From Planctomycetota bacterium (GTDB taxonomy: Bacteria; Planctomycetota; UBA11346): DNA of 8,404 bases. The notes beneath the pieces were generated by a model. That model was not told the origin of the DNA. It did no database searches and saw only the letters and a program-made list of their open reading frames with translations. The DNA is taken from NCBI GenBank assembly GCA_947470885.1, contig CANIXE010000079.1:1-8404 (forward strand). The letters are read 5' to 3'. This document shows, piece after piece, positions 1-6,603 of this stretch (positions within the stretch are counted from its first letter, which is position 1; the number at the start of each line of letters is the position of its first letter). The position numbers and the translations under genes are program-made.

Positions 1-72
1 AGAGTTTTCCTGACAGACTTCGTCGTCTGTTTTCCTTTCGTGTCTTTCGTGCTTTTCGTGGTTATTCAAAAA
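1..72. repeat. Direct repeat copy 1 (TTCGTG-rich intergenic repeat)
   Basis: This copy matches 135-206 with two substitutions (positions 45 and 58). It contains stacked TTCGTG words and a small inverted repeat (ACAGAC / GTCTGT) around a 6-nt loop. It lies outside any gene and is less GC-rich than its surroundings. It may extend beyond the left edge of the window. Confidence 0.85.
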
Positions 73-86
73 ATGCGCCGGGCTTG

Positions 87-198
87 AAAAAAGGCGGAAC
101 CACGAAAAGCACGAACGGCACGAAAGGAGACAGAAGAGTTTTCCTGACAGACTTCGTCGTCTGTTTTCCTTTCGTGTCGTTCGTGCTTTTCTTGGTTA
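87..198 (-). terminator. Possible proC terminator formed by the inverted repeats
   Basis: On the minus strand downstream of proC, the sequence 197-161 pairs with 133-98 to make a long imperfect stem. Five bases later come six consecutive T residues (A87-A92 on the plus strand). The layout resembles a Rho-independent terminator, but the stem is unusually long, the loop (134-160) is large, and the T tract is not directly adjacent. Termination is therefore an inference. Confidence 0.3.
98..133. repeat. Inverted partial copy of the TTCGTG repeat
   Basis: This 36-nt arm is the near-exact reverse complement of 27-63 and of 161-197, apart from an indel and a few substitutions. It sits between the two direct copies, so either one can pair with it to form a long stem. 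It may be the remnant of a repeat inserted in the opposite orientation. Confidence 0.8.
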
Positions 199-206
199 TT
201 CAAAAA
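135..206. repeat. Direct repeat copy 2, abutting the proC 3' end
   Basis: This second copy of 1-72 is offset by 134 nt with 70 of 72 positions identical. It ends five bases from the proC stop codon (212-214), so it forms the start of the proC 3' untranslated region on the minus strand. Confidence 0.85.
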
Positions 207-211
207 GCGGA

Positions 212-1015
212 TCAGCCCTTGCCCAGTTCCTTGCCCCGGGCTTCGGCGGCCTTCAAGGCGGTGGTCCACAACCCGGTGAAATCCGCCTTGGTGAGTTCCG
301 CCAACGCGGCGGCAGTGGTGCCCCCGGGGCTGGTCACTTGTTCCCGCAGACGGGTGGCCTGAAAGCCGGATTCCAGCAGGTATTGCCACGAGCCTTTGCC
401 GGTCTGGCCCACCAGCAGCACAGCTTCATCCCGGGTGAAGCCCAGGGCCATGGCGGCGTCCACCAGGGCTTCGGCGAAGCGGAAGAAATAGGCCGGGCCG
501 GAGCCGCTGACCGCGGTGATGGCATCCATCCGGGATTCGTCGCTGACTCGCAGCACCTGGCCCATGGGGGCGAACAGGGAATCGGCGGTGGCCAGGTCGG
601 CGTCGCTAGCGTGGGCGCCCTTCACCAGGCCGGTCATGCCGACGCCGATGGCCAGGGGGGTGTTGGGCATCGCCCGCACGACCCGGGCCCCCGGGGGCAG
701 CCAGCCTTCCAGCTTCCGAGTTGGGGCTCCGGCGAGGATGCTCACCAATAATTTGCCGCTGGTCCAGGTGCCGGCGAGGCCGGGGACGACCTGGGGCGCC
801 ACTTGGGGTTTGATCGCCAGGACGATGACGTCGGCCCCGGCCACCGCGGCAGCGTTGTCAGTGGTGGTGGTTGCGCCCAGGGCCTGGAAGGCGGCGTGCT
901 TCGCCGGATCCGGTTCGCTGACGGTCAGTGCAGGGCGGGGCGTCTGGGCGGCGAGGCCACGGACGAGGGCGGTGGCCATGTTGCCGCCGCCAATAAAGGC
1001 GATCTTCAAAGTCAT
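212..1015 (-). CDS. proC: Pyrroline-5-carboxylate reductase (ProC)
   Basis: It catalyses the last step of proline synthesis, NAD(P)H-dependent reduction of 1-pyrroline-5-carboxylate to L-proline, in the cytoplasm. The 267-aa length matches the family (about 270 aa). An N-terminal Rossmann nucleotide-binding loop is visible (FIGGGNMA, residues 7-14), followed by IKPQ (68-71) and the conserved RAMPNTP (114-120). The C-terminal half carries AVSGSGPAY (168-176) and the P5C reductase signature around TSPGGTTAAAL (228-238). The ATG at 1015-1013 overlaps the stop of the upstream hydrolase gene as ATGA. No good Shine-Dalgarno precedes it, so translational coupling to the upstream gene is likely. This is the last gene of the minus-strand run and ends just before a repeat cluster. 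Nothing appears broken or missing. Confidence 0.97.
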   Translation of the reverse strand: MTLKIAFIGGGNMATALVRGLAAQTPRPALTVSEPDPAKHAAFQALGATTTTDNAAAVAGADVIVLAIKPQVAPQVVPGLAGTWTSGKLLVSILAGAPTRKLEGWLPPGARVVRAMPNTPLAIGVGMTGLVKGAHASDADLATADSLFAPMGQVLRVSDESRMDAITAVSGSGPAYFFRFAEALVDAAMALGFTRDEAVLLVGQTGKGSWQYLLESGFQATRLREQVTSPGGTTAAALAELTKADFTGLWTTALKAAEARGKELGKG

Positions 1016-1995
1016 AGGCGGGGCAGCGTGGGTTTCTGTCCGCTAACGCCAGCGCTCTCAGCAAGCCCATCCAGCAGGCGCTCCTCCAACCAGGGCCGGG
1101 GCCACCAGCCGGTGAGGAAGCCCACATGGCCGCCGTGGGCGTGGCGTTCCACGGTCACGGCAGAGGGCGTGGATTCTGGTACGGTGCCCGGGGGCACGAA
1201 GGGATCGTCCTCGGCCAGGACCAGCAGGGTGGGCACGGTGATCTTCCCCAGCCACGGCCGGGACGAGGCCCGGGCGTAATAGTCATCCACCGAGGCGAAG
1301 CCGTTCAGAGGTGCGGTGAGCCGGGCGTCGAAGGTGCGGAAATCCGTGAGTCTGGCCCACTCTTCAGGGGCGACATCCAGCAGGTGGGTCTTCCGCCGCA
1401 CCGAGATTTTCAGCAGGTTCACCAGATGGCGTTGGTAAACCCGGGAAAATCCCGTCGACAACGCAGCGGCGCAGCCAGCCAGATCGCAGGGGACGCAGCC
1501 GGCGGCGGCGGCTGAGAGGGGATTGGCAGCGCCGGTTTCCCCCAGCCATTTCAGGAGGACGTTGCCCCCCAGGCTGATCCCCACGGCCAAGCGCGGCGCC
1601 CCAGGAAAGCGGCGACCCAACTCGGCCACCAGGAAGGCCACGTCGGCGGTATCGCCGCTGTGGTAGGAACGGGCCTTACGGTTCACTCGCCCCGCGGTCC
1701 CCCGGAAATGGAGGAGTACCGTGCGCCAACCCCGGGCCACGCCCCCGGCCACCAGGCTGCGGACATACCGGGAATCGATGGAGCCTTCGAGGCCGTGGAG
1801 AACCACCAGGATTGGCGCGAAAGGATCGTTGGGCAGCGGTAGGCCCCACACCAGCTCCACGGCGTCACCATCGGGCAATTCCAACAGTTCCAGGGAGGTG
1901 CGCACCGGGGTGGGCCGGCTGATCAGGGCCCGCCAAATGGTCTGGGCGTGGCGCTGGCGTAGCCACGGGGTCGGGCGGAACCTGCGCGGATTCAC
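1012..1995 (-). CDS. YheT-family alpha/beta hydrolase (COG0429)
   Basis: This is a predicted serine hydrolase of the YheT/ABHD1-3-like family. Its physiological substrate is unknown; family members are suspected to be esterases. From the GTG at 1995 the protein is 327 aa, close to E. coli YheT (340 aa). The family N-terminal pattern RHAQTIWRALI (15-25) is followed by LELPDGDAVELVW (38-50). The oxyanion region is LHGLEGS (66-72), the nucleophile elbow is GISLGGN (Ser141), the likely acid lies in AEDDPFV (261-267), and the likely base is the His in GGHVGF (His290), so the catalytic triad looks intact. The frame is open upstream to an ATG at 2178, but that extension overlaps the prepilin-like gene and lacks family sequence. 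GTG 1995 was chosen for this reason, although no strong Shine-Dalgarno supports it. The TGA stop overlaps the proC start. Confidence 0.9.
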   Translation of the reverse strand: MNPRRFRPTPWLRQRHAQTIWRALISRPTPVRTSLELLELPDGDAVELVWGLPLPNDPFAPILVVLHGLEGSIDSRYVRSLVAGGVARGWRTVLLHFRGTAGRVNRKARSYHSGDTADVAFLVAELGRRFPGAPRLAVGISLGGNVLLKWLGETGAANPLSAAAAGCVPCDLAGCAAALSTGFSRVYQRHLVNLLKISVRRKTHLLDVAPEEWARLTDFRTFDARLTAPLNGFASVDDYYARASSRPWLGKITVPTLLVLAEDDPFVPPGTVPESTPSAVTVERHAHGGHVGFLTGWWPRPWLEERLLDGLAESAGVSGQKPTLPRL

Positions 1996-2019
1996 GGCGC
2001 GCCCGATTGCGGACAGCCC

Positions 2020-2055
2020 ACTGGGAGTGCCGAGTTGGCGCTCGGCGCTCCCAGT
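2020..2055. repeat. REP-like palindromic hairpin between prepilin-like and hydrolase genes
   Basis: The outer arms ACTGGGAG / CTCCCAGT (8 bp) and, after one mismatch, inner arms of 6 bp (GCCGAG / CTCGGC on the minus strand) close a 6-nt loop. On the minus strand it lies 25 nt after the prepilin-like stop and 24 nt before the hydrolase GTG. No T tract follows, so it does not look like an intrinsic terminator. It could be a repetitive extragenic palindrome or an mRNA-stabilising structure. Confidence 0.75.
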
Positions 2056-2059
2056 ATGA

Positions 2060-2076
2060 ACCCCGGTGGACGGGGT
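2060..2076. repeat. Second small hairpin directly after the prepilin-like gene
   Basis: The arms ACCCCG and CGGGGT form a perfect 6-bp stem around a 5-nt loop. It begins four bases after the prepilin-like stop on the minus strand and is tandem with the hairpin at 2020-2055. No T run follows. Confidence 0.6.
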
Positions 2077-2080
2077 GATT

Positions 2081-2719
2081 TCACGGCGCTCCCGGAATCC
2101 AGCGCAGAGCGGTTTTCCAATCGCCATCGGCGGGTGGGGCTTTGCTGAACAGCGAGTGGCCATCCAGGGCCAGGACATTCACCCGGCCCTTGTGCCGTTC
2201 GTCGGTGGTGGCCTTGGCCACGGCGTAGCCCCATTGGCCCATGCCGGTCTCGCCAGCCACGGCATCGAGCATGAGCACCGTGCCCGCCTCGTCGGCGCTG
2301 GAGCCCTGACGGTAGTGATTCGGCCGGGCGCCGTCGTCCAGGTAGCTGTTCATCTTGAAGCTCTTGGGACTGGCATTGGTGAACACCGTCGGATCTTTCC
2401 AACGATAGCCAGCACATTGGAAAACTCCGAATTTGCGCACATCCTTCGCGTCCAGGTAATCGGGCAGGCGATCGAACCAGGCGGGACTCCGGGCCGCGAT
2501 GGTCACTCCCAGATTACCTTCGGCGGGATAGCGGTCCTCCCAGTCCTGGGCGTAACTGGTGTAGGCCAGGCCCACCTGGTGGAGGTTGCCGGTGCAGGCC
2601 GTGGCCACCGCCAAGCGCCGCACGTGGAGCCCGGCGGGGACGATAAGGCTCATCAGGATGGCGACTACCACCACCACCACGCAGAGTTCCGCCAGCGTGA
2701 ACCCCTTAGCGAGGCGCAC
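2081..2719 (-). CDS. Type II secretion/prepilin-like protein with H-X9-DG motif
   Basis: This 212-aa pseudopilin-like protein is expected in the inner membrane and, after prepilin peptidase cleavage, possibly in a pilus or type II secretion pseudopilus. The N-terminus has the type III signal KG|FTLAE: cleavage after Gly6, Phe7 as new residue 1 and Glu11 at position +5. A hydrophobic helix follows (about residues 8-29). The segment CTGNLHQVGLAYTSYAQDW (42-60) is typical of the family. An exact H-X9-DG motif runs from His176 to Asp186-Gly187, as in the processing-associated H-X9-DG proteins that are abundant in Planctomycetota and Verrucomicrobiota. The start is GTG at 2719, inside the end of the upstream gene (14-nt overlap); GGGGAA lies 8 nt upstream as a possible ribosome binding site. 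Starting at the only early ATG would remove the cleavage signal. The particular assembly it serves is not shown here. Confidence 0.9.
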   Translation of the reverse strand: MRLAKGFTLAELCVVVVVVAILMSLIVPAGLHVRRLAVATACTGNLHQVGLAYTSYAQDWEDRYPAEGNLGVTIAARSPAWFDRLPDYLDAKDVRKFGVFQCAGYRWKDPTVFTNASPKSFKMNSYLDDGARPNHYRQGSSADEAGTVLMLDAVAGETGMGQWGYAVAKATTDERHKGRVNVLALDGHSLFSKAPPADGDWKTALRWIPGAP

Positions 2720-3422
2720 CCGTCGATTCCCCGGCGGTGGGGTTGTGCCCCGAGCTTCGTTCCGTGCGATAGCGATCCGCCAGGGTGATCACCGAACTGC
2801 GGAGGGCGGCGGTTTCTTTTGAGCTGCGCTCAAAGGCCAGACGGGGTCGGCCGGCGAGGGCAGATTCGGCTTCCAGGGTCAGCCATTCCACGGGCTGGTA
2901 GATCCGTCTGGCCAAGTACCAGCCCAAGGCTCCTCCGAGTACGATGATGAGCGCGCTGAGGGCCAAGGGCAGGGAGGGATCCGGGACCAAGGCCGGGCGT
3001 TCCCCGTAGAGCAGGTGGCGTTCGCCCTGGGCGTCCATTGCCAAGGGTGCCGCCGCCGCCAGCAAGCCTGGACGGTCGATCCAGGCCAGGGTTCCCCCGG
3101 CGGCGAGGACCAGGTCGGGGTGGGGATTGTCGTCGGTCAGGCAGAGGATTCCGTCGGCGGCCCGGCGCTCGACTTTGCCACCGTGCCAACTGAGGACGGC
3201 CAAGCCGGTCCACCTGGGATCCGCTGCCCGACAGGACCGGGGATCCCCATCCGGGCGTAGCCGGGTGCAGATCGCCAGGGCCTGGGCGGTTTCTTGCTGA
3301 TCCTGGGTGGTGGCGGCTTCATGGCCCAGCCACCAGATCCCCCAAGTCGCCCCCAGGGCCACCACGGACAGCACCACCGGCACCAGCAGGCAGTTGAGGC
3401 GGAGGCCGGCGAGGGCGCTCAT
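2706..3422 (-). CDS. Two-TM membrane protein with HAMP-like region, no output domain
   Basis: This 238-aa protein has the layout of a bacterial sensor front end. TM1 spans about residues 10-33, an extracytoplasmic domain about 34-150, TM2 about 151-171, and a HAMP-like segment about 172-221. The HAMP reading rests on the proline just after TM2 (YQPVEWLTLEAESALAGRP) and the second amphipathic helix (KETAALRSSVITLADRY). The protein ends about 17 residues later with no histidine kinase, cyclase or methyl-accepting domain. No known sensor fold is recognisable in the extracytoplasmic part, which has three Cys (52, 64, 94). It starts with ATG 36 nt after the phosphofructokinase stop with no clear Shine-Dalgarno, and overlaps the next gene by 14 nt. 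It could be a stand-alone membrane modulator, a truncated sensor, or a partner of the prepilin-like gene. Family not recognised. Confidence 0.75.
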   Translation of the reverse strand: MSALAGLRLNCLLVPVVLSVVALGATWGIWWLGHEAATTQDQQETAQALAICTRLRPDGDPRSCRAADPRWTGLAVLSWHGGKVERRAADGILCLTDDNPHPDLVLAAGGTLAWIDRPGLLAAAAPLAMDAQGERHLLYGERPALVPDPSLPLALSALIIVLGGALGWYLARRIYQPVEWLTLEAESALAGRPRLAFERSSKETAALRSSVITLADRYRTERSSGHNPTAGESTGAPR

Positions 3423-3458
3423 GGGGATCGATCAGGGGGCGGGTTTCAGGGGGCTGCT

Positions 3459-4691
3459 TCAGTGGGCGACGGCGGCGACCAGGCCCCGGGGCTGGCCCAG
3501 GCCCTTGAGCAACTCGTCGAACCAAGCCACCGAGGTGTCGAAAGGCTTGCCGCCCTTGATCCGGGGGAATTCAATGGGCCGGAGAACGTTGTTCCGGTCC
3601 TCGTCGTGGCCGATCACGCCGCCTTCGCCCCGCAGGCCGGCGTCCACCGCCAGGTCCACCATGCTCTTGATCAGGCGCAGATCCTCGACATTGGCGGCCG
3701 CCGCCCGGGCAAAATAACCGGACTTCTGAACCAGGGTCTTTTCCGCGCCGATCAGCTTGGCGAACTGCTTGCTGAACCAGTTGCCAACGTTGACCTTGTC
3801 CAGTTTGACGTGACCAAAAGCATCCCGCTCGACGGTCTCGCCCCGGCTTTCCATTTCCTTGACGATCTCGGCCACGCAGGCGCCTTCACTGACGAAGATG
3901 TTGACGCTGTCTTTGCGGTCGAGGGCCTTCTTCAAGCGGGCGGCCTCGGCCTGGAGGTCGATGGTCAGCTCGGGGATGTAGACCGCGTCGATGTCTTTGT
4001 GGTGGCGGTCCAGATTGAATTCCGGCAGGAACGCGGTGAGGGCCAGACGGTCGCGGTAGGCCTTGGCGGTGGCGGCGGTCAGCCAGCCGCAGTTGCGGCC
4101 CATGACTTCGTGGACGATGAGCATCCGCGGGTTGGCGCTCTGCTCGTTGACCACGTTTTCGAAGTACTTCGCGCCTTCCTCGGCGGCGGTCCAGGCACCC
4201 AGGCTCTGGCGAATCGGGAACACGTCGTTGTCGATGGTCTTGGGCAGGCCAACTACGGTCAGGGCGTAGTTGTTGGTCGCCAAGTATTTCGCCAAGTCGG
4301 CGGCGGTGGTGTTGGTGTCGTCGCCACCAATGGTGTGAAGGATGGTGACGCCATCCCGAGTAAGCTGCTCGGCGGCGGCGTGGAGGGGATTCACGCCTTC
4401 TTTCACCAGGCCGCGCTTCACGCAGTCGGCCACGTTGGTGAGCTTGACCCGGCTGTTGCCCAGGGGGCTGCCGCCATGGCGGTGGAGGATCCCGGCCTTG
4501 GCTCGGACCTCGGGGGTGACGCGGATGGATTCGCCCTTGAGCAGGCCTTTGTAGCCGCCGAGGTAGCCGATGATTTCAACATCCGGGGCCAGTTCGCTGT
4601 AGCGCTCGATCAGGCCGCCGACGGCGGACGAGAGGCAGGGGGCGAGACCGCCGGCGGTGAGCAGGGCGACTTTGGTGACGGGCTTGGACAT
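3459..4691 (-). CDS. pfp: Pyrophosphate--fructose 6-phosphate 1-phosphotransferase (PPi-PFK)
   Basis: It catalyses reversible phosphorylation of fructose 6-phosphate to fructose 1,6-bisphosphate with pyrophosphate as phosphoryl donor, in cytoplasmic glycolysis/gluconeogenesis. The 410-aa protein has the phosphofructokinase fold. Residues 14-20 (GGLAPCL) form the N-terminal loop. GGDDTN (122-127) has Asp where ATP-dependent enzymes have Gly (GGDGS). PKTIDND (150-156) has Lys where ATP-dependent enzymes have Gly, and holds the catalytic Asp. Together these two changes mark PPi dependence. MGRNCGW (197-203) is the sugar-phosphate-binding MGR motif; SEGACV (268-273) and SGYFARA (324-330) follow in the expected order. 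The ATG at 4691 is supported by GGAGAA five or so bases upstream. It follows the exported-protein gene after 53 nt and precedes the HAMP-like gene by 36 nt, so it is probably internal to an operon. It looks intact. Confidence 0.96.
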   Translation of the reverse strand: MSKPVTKVALLTAGGLAPCLSSAVGGLIERYSELAPDVEIIGYLGGYKGLLKGESIRVTPEVRAKAGILHRHGGSPLGNSRVKLTNVADCVKRGLVKEGVNPLHAAAEQLTRDGVTILHTIGGDDTNTTAADLAKYLATNNYALTVVGLPKTIDNDVFPIRQSLGAWTAAEEGAKYFENVVNEQSANPRMLIVHEVMGRNCGWLTAATAKAYRDRLALTAFLPEFNLDRHHKDIDAVYIPELTIDLQAEAARLKKALDRKDSVNIFVSEGACVAEIVKEMESRGETVERDAFGHVKLDKVNVGNWFSKQFAKLIGAEKTLVQKSGYFARAAAANVEDLRLIKSMVDLAVDAGLRGEGGVIGHDEDRNNVLRPIEFPRIKGGKPFDTSVAWFDELLKGLGQPRGLVAAVAH

Positions 4692-4694
4692 GGG

Positions 4695-4700
4695 TTCTCC
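4695..4700 (-). promoter_or_regulatory. Ribosome binding site of pfp
   Basis: GGAGAA on the minus strand ends three bases before the ATG at 4691, placing the GGAG core five bases from it. This is the strongest Shine-Dalgarno in the minus-strand run and fixes the pfp start. The other minus-strand genes have weak or no such site. Confidence 0.7.
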
Positions 4701-4744
4701 GTGGCTGTGCGGGGGATCAGGTATTGTGATGGTGGACGGACGGT

Positions 4745-6271
4745 TCAGCGATTAGGACAATTCCGTCGTTCTTCGGGCAGGTGGGCTAGGGCCTGGGCGG
4801 CCAGGGCCAGGGGCAGAGTCAACTCGACGGTCAGCAGGGTCGAGCCGTTGGTGCGCACCACCAGGGTCGTTGGAGCCGGCGGCGGAATGGTCTCAAAGTC
4901 GGAGCCATTGGCGAGCAGGGAAAGTCGGGACAAATCGGCCCGTAGACTGAAGATCGCCTGCTCGCCGCTGGGAGCCATGACCTGCTGCAACCGGTTCAGC
5001 AGGCGGGTGGTGGTTTCCTGAAGGCTGTCCCCTGCTGGCCGGCTGCCGGCCATGGCGATGCCGTCGACGATCACCACGTGTCGGTTGGTGCTGGCGATCA
5101 CCTGATTCAGTTGCTTGGTGCTGCGCAGCTGGCCAACCCCCGCAATGGAAGTGCTGGGGGCATCCAGCACCGCCCCGGCATAGGCATCGATCACCCGGGC
5201 CTGTTCATCCGCCCGGGGTTGTTCGATGGCCAAGGTGCTGATCCGGGTCCCTGGGGTCGGCACCTGGAGACACCAGACCACATCCCCGGCCCGCTCCATC
5301 AATTGCATGGATTCGATCCAGGCCGGGGTCGCCGGCGAGGGGAGGGCGGCACCTAGGGCAGGAGCCAATTCCTTGGCCAAACCTTCCAATCGGCCCCGCC
5401 ACGTCAGGTGGGCGCACATCGTCAATGCCGCATTGTCGGCAATGACTTGGGTCAGTAGTCGGCTGCCGGAGTTGTTCTGCACCGCCAACCACGCGGCCAG
5501 ATCGGAATCCGGTTTGGCCTTCAGGCGTAACAACATGCGGGCGGTACCGCCGGGGGCCGGGCGCAGGTCAACGGCCAGGGATTCAATCTGGGGAATCACC
5601 CAGGAAGCGGCGATCCGCAGGGTGGGCCAGGGGTCCAGCCAGCCGCCAATGGGTAGGCGGGCGGGCCAGCCCAGGGTGGAAGGATTAAGCCGGGCCACGG
5701 CGGGTCCGTTGAGGGCGAAGCTCACTGGCGCCACACTGCGCTCGCTGGTGGTCAGGATCGCTCCCGCGCGGACGGCCAACTTTCGGCATTCGTCCAGGTT
5801 ACGCCCGACCACCGCCACCTCGTCAACGACCAGGACCCGGTATTCCCGGGTGCCACCGTCAAAGGCTTGACTGTAGATCACCGTACCATCCCGGTCGCCG
5901 ACCCGCACCAGGGGGCCGTCGCCATCCCGCATCGCGCCGAAGGCATCCAGGAAGGCTTGACGGTTGCAGATCGGGATCAGGGCGGCCATCGGTGCGGGGC
6001 CACCCCGCCACCATAACAAGGCGGGCCGGGACAGATCGATGCCATCCAGGTTGGTGCTGCGGTAGAGCACGCCAGACAGGATATTGTTGATGGGTCGGGA
6101 ATCCCGACCCAGGGCGGCGGAGAATCGGGCGGCCTCCCGTTCGACCCAGCGGGCGTCCTCCACCCGCAACCAAGCCTCGGCCCCGTTCAGTTCCGGCGGC
6201 TGACCTTCACTGCCCAGTGCCCGGGCGGCGCAGGTGATTCCAAGGGCCGCGAGAAGGAGGAGGCCGCGCAT
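4745..6271 (-). CDS. Exported protein of unknown function (508 aa)
   Basis: I do not recognise the family with certainty. From the ATG at 6271, residues 1-20 form a Sec-type signal peptide (one Arg, then a Leu/Ala-rich core, cleavage probably near ARALG|SEG). The mature protein would therefore be periplasmic or cell-surface. No lipobox and no further transmembrane helix is evident, although residues about 478-497 are quite hydrophobic. The body alternates beta-rich stretches (for example YRVLVVDEVAVVG, 144-156) with amphipathic helices. The general style resembles large DUF3352-like secreted proteins of Planctomycetota/Verrucomicrobiota, but this is an impression. No catalytic motif is visible. 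The frame stays open upstream to 6568, but that 99-residue extension crosses repeat DNA and would bury the signal peptide, so it was rejected. It is the first gene of the minus-strand run, 53 nt before pfp and divergent from metK. No clear Shine-Dalgarno is seen. Confidence 0.8.
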   Translation of the reverse strand: MRGLLLLAALGITCAARALGSEGQPPELNGAEAWLRVEDARWVEREAARFSAALGRDSRPINNILSGVLYRSTNLDGIDLSRPALLWWRGGPAPMAALIPICNRQAFLDAFGAMRDGDGPLVRVGDRDGTVIYSQAFDGGTREYRVLVVDEVAVVGRNLDECRKLAVRAGAILTTSERSVAPVSFALNGPAVARLNPSTLGWPARLPIGGWLDPWPTLRIAASWVIPQIESLAVDLRPAPGGTARMLLRLKAKPDSDLAAWLAVQNNSGSRLLTQVIADNAALTMCAHLTWRGRLEGLAKELAPALGAALPSPATPAWIESMQLMERAGDVVWCLQVPTPGTRISTLAIEQPRADEQARVIDAYAGAVLDAPSTSIAGVGQLRSTKQLNQVIASTNRHVVIVDGIAMAGSRPAGDSLQETTTRLLNRLQQVMAPSGEQAIFSLRADLSRLSLLANGSDFETIPPPAPTTLVVRTNGSTLLTVELTLPLALAAQALAHLPEERRNCPNR

Positions 6272-6404
6272 GGCTGGGCAGGCTAGGCTGCGCCGACCGG
6301 TCGTCCACCTGTGGTTCGGCGGCGGCATTCGGCATTCACTCTTCGGCCGGGTCTGGTCGCCCTCCGTTGGTCTGAGCCTTCCGCCAGGGTACCTCAATGA
6401 AAAT

Positions 6405-6499
6405 GTCCGGTCGTCCGGTCGTCTTTGAAGCCAAGTTTTCAACGGGAAGGCCCGAGAGACGCACTTATAGTGGAAGACTGGACGATCGGACGACCGGAC
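6405..6499. repeat. Long inverted repeat (19-nt arms) upstream of metK
   Basis: The left arm (6405-6423) is two tandem GTCCGGTC 8-mers plus GTC. The right arm (6481-6499) is its reverse complement except for one position, which would be a G-U pair in RNA. The loop is 57 nt. The arms look like a small non-coding palindromic element; no transposase is present. Confidence 0.8.
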
Positions 6500-6500
6500 T

Positions 6501-6552
6501 GGCGCCGCAAAGAGCGCTCCGTCATGGACATCCAGCGTTCCATTGCGGCGCC
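6501..6552. repeat. Second inverted repeat (10-bp arms) upstream of metK
   Basis: GGCGCCGCAA (6501-6510) and TTGCGGCGCC (6543-6552) are exact reverse complements separated by 32 nt. It starts one base after the end of the preceding inverted repeat. Short complementary words inside the loop (CGCT/AGCG, TCC/GGA) could extend the fold. Confidence 0.65.
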
Positions 6553-6603
6553 CTGGGCCTTCCGCCAAGTCCCAACTTTACACCCCGACCCGCGGAATAG
6601 CCT

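Noticed and set aside
1..206. Possible CRISPR-like array
   Set aside because: There are only two direct copies with an inverted partial copy between them, no regular spacers, and no cas genes nearby.
1996..2178. N-terminal extension of the YheT-like protein to an ATG at 2178
   Set aside because: It overlaps the prepilin-like coding region and reads through the palindromic hairpins; the family N-terminus begins just after the GTG at 1995.
3294..5021. A 575-residue plus-strand open frame antisense to pfp and the exported-protein gene
   Set aside because: It is a by-product of high GC third positions: it is rich in Gly/Val/Asp/Ala, resembles no family, and mirrors the strongly supported pfp gene.
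6441..6460. GGGAAGGCCCGAGAGAC resembling part of a SAM-I riboswitch core upstream of metK
   Set aside because: Only a GGGA-x-GGCCCG fragment fits. The conserved P1 entry, kink-turn and GGCAAC elements are absent around it, so the likeness is probably chance.
6272..6568. N-terminal extension of the exported protein to an ATG at 6568
   Set aside because: The extra 99 residues are Arg/Pro-rich, are translated from inverted-repeat DNA, and would place the signal peptide internally.
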